Assembly (NCBI GenBank): GCA_963844405.1 | Contig: CAWJNZ010000012.1 | Span: forward strand, 1-64,000 | Direction of reading: 5' to 3' | Source of the DNA: DASSUW01 sp963844405 | GTDB lineage: Bacteria; Actinomycetota; Thermoleophilia; Solirubrobacterales; Solirubrobacteraceae | DNA length: 64,000 bases | Shown: one piece after another, positions 60,601 through 64,000 of the stretch | How the letters are laid out: each line of letters begins with the position of its first letter | Numbering within the stretch: the stretch's first letter is position 1 | Notes under the pieces: model-generated | Database searches by the model: none | The model's input: only the letters and a program-made list of their open reading frames with translations | What the model was told of the DNA's origin: nothing | Position numbers and translations under genes: made by a program

Positions 60601-61236
60601 CATTACCAGTGACGACTTGCCGCTCCCGGAGGCTCCGAGCACGGCGACGAAGCGCGTGCCCTTGACCTGCTCGAGCACGCGCTGGATCTCCGCGTCGCGC
60701 CCGAAGAAGAACTCGGCGTGCTCCTCGTCGAACGGCTCGAGCCCGCGGTAGGGGCAGACGCCCGTATCGCCGTCCAGCGGCACCGCAGGTCCCAGCGGCA
60801 GCCCGCGGATCGCGGCGATCAGGCCCTGCAGCGCCCGCCCGTCATCGAGGCCGGCGCGGAAGTCGACCCAGGTGCGCATGCGCAGGAACGGGGACAGCGC
60901 CGTGGCGTCGAACGGCTCCGGCAGACCCGGCAGGAGGACCAGGAACACGCGGAAGTCCGGGTCAGTTGCTGCCCGGTCCAGGGCGACGGCGGCCTCCTCC
61001 TGACTCCATGCCCCGACGTCCGAGGGCCCGACGACGACAGCACACGACGAAGAGGCGCGTAGCCCTTCGGCGATGCCGTCTTGCCACTCCTCGCCCGGGA
61101 CGAGGCACCAGCTGTCGAGCCACGGGTCGACCTGGGCGCGCACCAGCTTCTCCGCGAGCCGCTCGACGAACTCGCCGTCCCGGCGGGTGTGCGACAGGAA
61201 CACGTCGTAGCGCCGCGTCGTGCGGGGCGCACCCAT
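57607..61236 (-). CDS. TIR-nSTAND1-TM-WD40 signalling protein
   Basis: A 1,209-residue protein, one uninterrupted frame. TIR domain about 8-145: YDVFLSHTRRDGEFVERLAE, then the alpha-C region GAWSQEEAAVAL, whose Glu80/81 occupy the place of the catalytic Glu of NAD-cleaving TIRs. nSTAND1 NTPase from CPYRG (161): Walker A GASGSGKS (201-208), Walker B VVDQFEE (292-298), MRADFYHR, and VDVAHEALIRGWPRL (515-529). Membrane helix about 631-652, then about seven WD40-like repeats. Presumably WD40 senses, STAND oligomerises, TIR signals. ATG 61236 starts just before the TIR fold; no Shine-Dalgarno seen, and the longer open frame to 61539 is non-conserved in character. Confidence 0.88.
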   Translation of the reverse strand: MGAPRTTRRYDVFLSHTRRDGEFVERLAEKLVRAQVDPWLDSWCLVPGEEWQDGIAEGLRASSSCAVVVGPSDVGAWSQEEAAVALDRAATDPDFRVFLVLLPGLPEPFDATALSPFLRMRTWVDFRAGLDDGRALQGLIAAIRGLPLGPAVPLDGDTGVCPYRGLEPFDEEHAEFFFGRDAEIQRVLEQVKGTRFVAVLGASGSGKSSLVMAGLLPQLRAGAVAGSETWRICVMRPGGRPLDALAARLVALLPDGSMQRTVEQLSSDPRTLHLAATLALADAPPAARVLLVVDQFEEVFTQCHDDEQREALIANLLYASSIPDGRAAVVMTMRADFYHRCLAHPELAQQVAAQQFAVSPVDRTGLRQAIEEPARLVGLSLEPGLVETILDDVAAQPGALPLLEHALLELWRRRAGSVLTLAGYQESAGVRGAIAARADVVFGGLTTAQQEIARHTLLRLTEPGEGTEDTRRRAALRELVTDERSVADVEEVVHRLAEARLLTLGTDGDSGEEWVDVAHEALIRGWPRLQRWVDEDRAGLRVHRRLTVAAEDWDEHGRDDGLLYRGPRLDEVLAWRERHRDAPNRLESGFIDAGVALRAREAAAADEQRRLELVHAQALAEARGRAARRFRLLSIVIAGAALALTALALFAWNAQRDAIDQRNRVVPTQLAAQSQATLAERPRLALLLAVEARRAMRDTGTQVDAVDSALRRAVQATGGTVLARHGSEVSAVAFDDDRVAIGERDGAVHLADTRTGRTISSPSTYSTVADLHFMPDGRLLVGWRDLATADEGDRAVRLLEPGAAGDELDASRVPGVRGRLAPAVVSENGRWLAGAAASGGVLRLWDLGTGQPVTLPGRPVRPGLHGPGDRPIGVAFTPDGRRLAAVSRDDGRLLVWDLPDDAGASPRLALTGHGTLLTDTYDVGPPSRLWALQDAGGGASDVLDLAAGRSAQPVRLPRVRPDELNTLTAAPRGDWIGGTAPFRVNFWRVRGGQGKPARMDPVGADGFRVSSSPNGIWLVVAGSNQEGRSSLMIWDTRGPRPRPIALPRVRTGVAAAPPQRWVALGDDSGAVERWDLGSAERGDPPSIVKRGPRADPVSMLVAADDRSLVTRTTATVLVQPLDRGPDTPPVALRGHDGVVEGAFLSPDGRRLVTAGEDRSARLWLLPYAPADGALDPDQQVALACRTAARDLTTEEWRTYRPGTPYRRTC

Positions 61237-61574
61237 CGCCGCGTCCGGCTCAGTCGGCGACGGTCGAGAAACCGTGCTCTCCCTTCGGAAGGTGGTGGAT
61301 GGCCTGCAGGCGCACGCTAACGCCGCCGCACGCAGGGGGCAACCGGCGCGACCCCTTACGCTGAGCCGCCGAACTCGCGCATCGGTTGGGCGGCAATAAG
61401 CGGAGGGCCGGGATGGGGGTGAACGTAGGAAAGCCCGGTCCCTGAAGCCCGACGAAGGATTCGAGAGAGTCCGCCGGTCCGGCCCGTATGCCCTCCGCAG
61501 CCTGATTGTCGTTCCACCTGACCGAAAGGTCAAGCGCAACGCACTGTCGACGATCGTCGTTCCGCCGGAGCCTC
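61237..61574. other. gap upstream of the TIR gene
   Basis: No gene or clear promoter recognised. It contains the non-conserved 5' extension of the TIR frame. Confidence 0.4.
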
Positions 61575-63153
61575 CTAGCGGCGGAGCCGGAAGTCGGCGC
61601 TGACGGGCTCGGAGCGGTTGCCCGCGGCATCGGTGGCGATGACTCCTACGCGGTAGGCACCGGGCTTGAGCCAGCGCGTCTTGGACAGGCGCCCGGCGAA
61701 GCGCACGCGGACCGTGCCGCCTTCGACGCGGCTTGCGTGAATCGCGATCCGGCCACGGACGGACTTCCAGCGACCGTCGAGGCGGCGGCGGAAGCGGAAC
61801 GTCAGCCCGGACGGCTTCGAGATCGCCAGCTCGATCCGCGAGCGCTTGCTGCTGCGCGTGAGCGCCGGCAGCACATCGCCGCGGTCGACCTTCTTGGGCG
61901 CGACCTTCAGCGAGGACACCACGGGCGCGGCCGGCACATGCGGCGGGGCCGGGGCCGGGGTCGCGGGCGGGAGCGGGGGCGGGGTCGGGGCCGGGCTCGG
62001 AGCCGGTGCCGGCGGCGCGGTCTCGAAGGCGCCGAGATCGCTGCGCGGCGCGCCGCCGGCCAGGTGCGGGGTGTAGCGGGGCTGGCCGGCGAGGTCGATG
62101 AGCGGGTCGCCGGGCGCGGGGCCCGCCGGGTTGCCGGCATCGACCAGCGGCGAGTCGCTGCGCAGCGCGTAGTTGCCCGCCGCGGGATCGATGAACCCGG
62201 GATCGGCGACCGTGGTGTTGGCGAGCGTGATCGTGCCCGCGCCGTTTTCAACCACGCTCTTGGGATCGACGCGCGTCCAGGCGACATCCAGCGACGAACC
62301 GGCGGAATCGGGGAACGCGTTGCGCTTCACGTCGGTCTCAAAGCCGTCGAGCACGCTGTCGCGCAGCTTCACCGACGCCGAACCGCCGCCCTCCCATAGC
62401 GCCGGGGCCGGGTTCTATGGTCATCAGGCTGTTCTCGATCCGCAGCGCCCCGAGGCTGACCTGCGCGCCCGTACGGGTCGAGCTCCGCAGCCGACGGACC
62501 AGCGCCTTGCCGCTCGGCTTGGTGACCAGGATGCCGAGTTGTGCGCGCACGCTGCTGGACTCGATCGTGGCGTCCCCACCATCGAGGAGCTGGATGCCGA
62601 TACCGTCGGTGAGATCGGCGAGATCGACCTCCGTGCGCCGGATGGTGCTGGCGCCGGACGCCCAAATGCCGCCGGCCTGGTAGTCGCCGCCGATGCGCGC
62701 GTCCTCGACCGTCGCCGACTGGAGCCATAGGCCGGCGCCGGACCCCTTCTTGTCGATCTCCAGCTCGGACGCCTTGCTGCCGGGCACGGTGAGCTTGAGC
62801 ACCGGCAAGCCGGAGGCGGGGGCGGTCAGCTTCGTCTCGCCGGCCCCGGCGCCGCGGACGTGGACCGCCCCCAGCCCGGAGACGTACTCGAACAAGCCCT
62901 CAAAGGTGCCCGGAGCGATCTCGACGATGTCATCGCCGGCGGCGGCGCCGGCAGCGTTCAGAGCCGGCTGCACGGTGCCAAAGCAACCGGGAGCAGAACC
63001 GACGCAGAAGGTCTTGGCGCCGGCGGGCGCCGCGAACGCAGCGAGCGCCAACACCGACAACGCCGCGGTGCGGCGGATACGGAGGACAACGGCCGACTCC
63101 TTAGGTCTCGTGATTGGGAGGCGAAGAATCCCCGCCGGCCGGAGCGCTTCCAA
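61575..63153 (-). pseudogene. secreted beta-helix protein, frameshifted
   Basis: The N-terminal part carries a signal peptide (RRTAALSVLALAAFAAPAGA) then KTFCVGSAPGCFGTVQPALN and beta-helix repeats (DDIVEIAPGTFEGLFEYVSG). An extra base near 62390 shifts the frame; the rest reads VKLRDSVLDGFETDVKRNAF, DAGNPAGPAPGDPLIDLAGQ, a Pro-rich linker and a C-terminal Ig-like domain. Restored length is about 525 residues. The start is uncertain: TTG 63153 is open, but AAGGAG lies just before Val22 (63090). Similar in design to the protein at 9.6-11.2 kb. Confidence 0.75.
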
Positions 63154-63295
63154 CGGCGTCAGCCGACTGACTCGTGGCGGATCGACGCCGACCTGTGGTG
63201 CGGCTAGCCGCCCCGGCCGACCCGGGCCGGAACCCGCTCGGCGGAGACGGGCGGGACACTGAGGGCCGGCTCAATTCACGATGAGGAGGTATGGC

Positions 63296-63700
63296 ATGAG
63301 CAACGACGCGTCCACGGGTTACTCGATCGCCCGCCGCGAGGACGCGCTGGACTTCATGGCCCAATGGCCCGGTTACGGCGAGCAGCGCTGGTACTCCGAC
63401 GCGCTCGGGACCGATCAGGTGTCGTTCAGCTGGCGGCGCATGCTGCCCGGGACCGGCGGGCGGGGCAGCTACGGTCACCGCCATCCCGGCCAGGAGGAGG
63501 TCTACTTCGTGATCTCGGGCACGGTCACGTTCAAGGTCGGCGACCACGTCTTCCAGGCCAGGCCCCAGACCGCCGTGCGGATGACCGGGGACGAGTTCTA
63601 CTCGGTCCACAACGACACCGAAGCCGACGCCGAGCTGATCGTCTTCTCGACCAGGCTCCCGGATGCGCCGGTAGAACGGCAGGACGGCTTCTGGCCGTAG
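63296..63700 (+). CDS. cupin-domain protein
   Basis: A 134-residue single-cupin protein. Motif 1 YGHRHPGQEEVYFVISGTVT and motif 2 FYSVHNDTEADAELIVFST, with the His/Glu metal-site residues of motif 1. ATG 63296 is chosen because AGGAGG at 63284-63289 sits 6 bases upstream; ATG 63281 lies upstream of it. Substrate unknown. Confidence 0.85.
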   Translation: MSNDASTGYSIARREDALDFMAQWPGYGEQRWYSDALGTDQVSFSWRRMLPGTGGRGSYGHRHPGQEEVYFVISGTVTFKVGDHVFQARPQTAVRMTGDEFYSVHNDTEADAELIVFSTRLPDAPVERQDGFWP

Positions 63701-63735
63701 GCCGGCATCGTTCGAATTAGCGGCGTGTAACGCGC

Positions 63736-63749
63736 CGCGCGATCGCGCG
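63736..63749. terminator. 14-bp palindrome after cupin gene
   Basis: CGCGCGATCGCGCG is a perfect palindrome between the cupin stop and the next gene. With no loop it is a weak terminator candidate. Confidence 0.25.
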
Positions 63750-63759
63750 ACTAAGGGGC

Positions 63760-64000
63760 ATGACCGACACGACAGCCGGCGGCGACATGAGGCGCCCGGG
63801 AGCTGCGGTACAAGCGGGCATGCGCGACGATCGCGTGTTCCGGGAGACCCGTTGGCTGGGGGCGGTGATCGTGCCGTTCCTGGTCGTCGCCTTCGCGCTG
63901 CTGTACTTCTTTCCCGACGATACGCGCCACTGGTTCGCGTGGGACGTGCAGCCGACGATCACGCCGCTGGTCATGGGCGCGGGGTACATCGCGGGGGCGT
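63760..64000 (+). CDS. membrane protein, partial at window end
   Basis: The frame from ATG 63760 is open to the window edge (80 codons). A hydrophobic helix WLGAVIVPFLVVAFALLYFF follows a charged N-terminus, and a second begins at ITPLVMGAGYIAGA. Internal ATGs at 63787 and 63820 are alternative starts. Family not recognised. Confidence 0.55.
   Translation, partial: MTDTTAGGDMRRPGAAVQAGMRDDRVFRETRWLGAVIVPFLVVAFALLYFFPDDTRHWFAWDVQPTITPLVMGAGYIAGA

Overview
The window is very GC-rich (roughly 70% or more by eye) with strong G/C third-position bias, GTG starts and many 1-4 bp start/stop overlaps. Together with the gene content (ECF sigma factors with SnoaL-like or TPR-like tails, PxKF and beta-helix surface proteins, a 58-residue Cys-rich membrane protein beginning MCVQCMA, a BTAD regulator) this points to a soil actinomycete, most likely Thermoleophilia/Solirubrobacterales. 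The taxonomic call is inference.

Layout. 0-12 kb: a giant BTAD-STAND-nSTAND1-WD40 regulator (frameshifted), an alpha/beta hydrolase, a LuxR-type STAND regulator and a secreted beta-helix/FnIII protein. 11-16 kb: an ECF sigma factor coupled to a lactonase-like metallohydrolase, then an oxidative-folding operon (DsbA-like plus VKOR) closed by a strong hairpin. 16-23 kb: a tightly overlapping purine-catabolism operon (xanthine dehydrogenase FAD, Fe-S and Mo subunits, an 8-oxoguanine-deaminase-like amidohydrolase, an unknown 80-aa protein, adenine deaminase). 23.5 kb: tRNA-His.

23.6-47.7 kb is accessory-looking: small regulator/enzyme/transporter modules (globin-VOC-MFS; DGPF-ECF42; ArsR-SRPBCC twice; ECF sigma plus zinc-finger anti-sigma; persulfide-dioxygenase-like enzyme, MFS and ArsR-rhodanese) mixed with many gene fragments and frameshifted genes (LysR, ABM monooxygenases, SDR, MFS, TetR, CDF, LuxR). 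Both ends carry related sequence: tRNA-His plus a degenerate sigma-factor gene on the left, and on the right a 21-bp copy of the tRNA-His anticodon arm, an IS21 remnant and a second copy of the same sigma-factor leader and gene.

48-52 kb: a three-gene set (385-aa unknown, FAD amine-oxidase-like enzyme, DUF1269-like protein) followed by an IS1182-family element whose terminal inverted repeats and 4-bp target duplication can be read directly. 53.9-64 kb: a truncated PxKF protein, small membrane proteins, a broken ABC ATPase, a TIR-nSTAND1-TM-WD40 protein, a frameshifted beta-helix protein, a cupin and a truncated membrane protein at the window edge.

Functionally the window combines purine salvage/breakdown, periplasmic disulfide formation, sulfur-species sensing, and several ECF and STAND signalling systems. 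The number of single-base frameshifts in otherwise conserved genes is striking. It reflects either real decay or indel errors in the assembly; the sequence alone cannot separate these.
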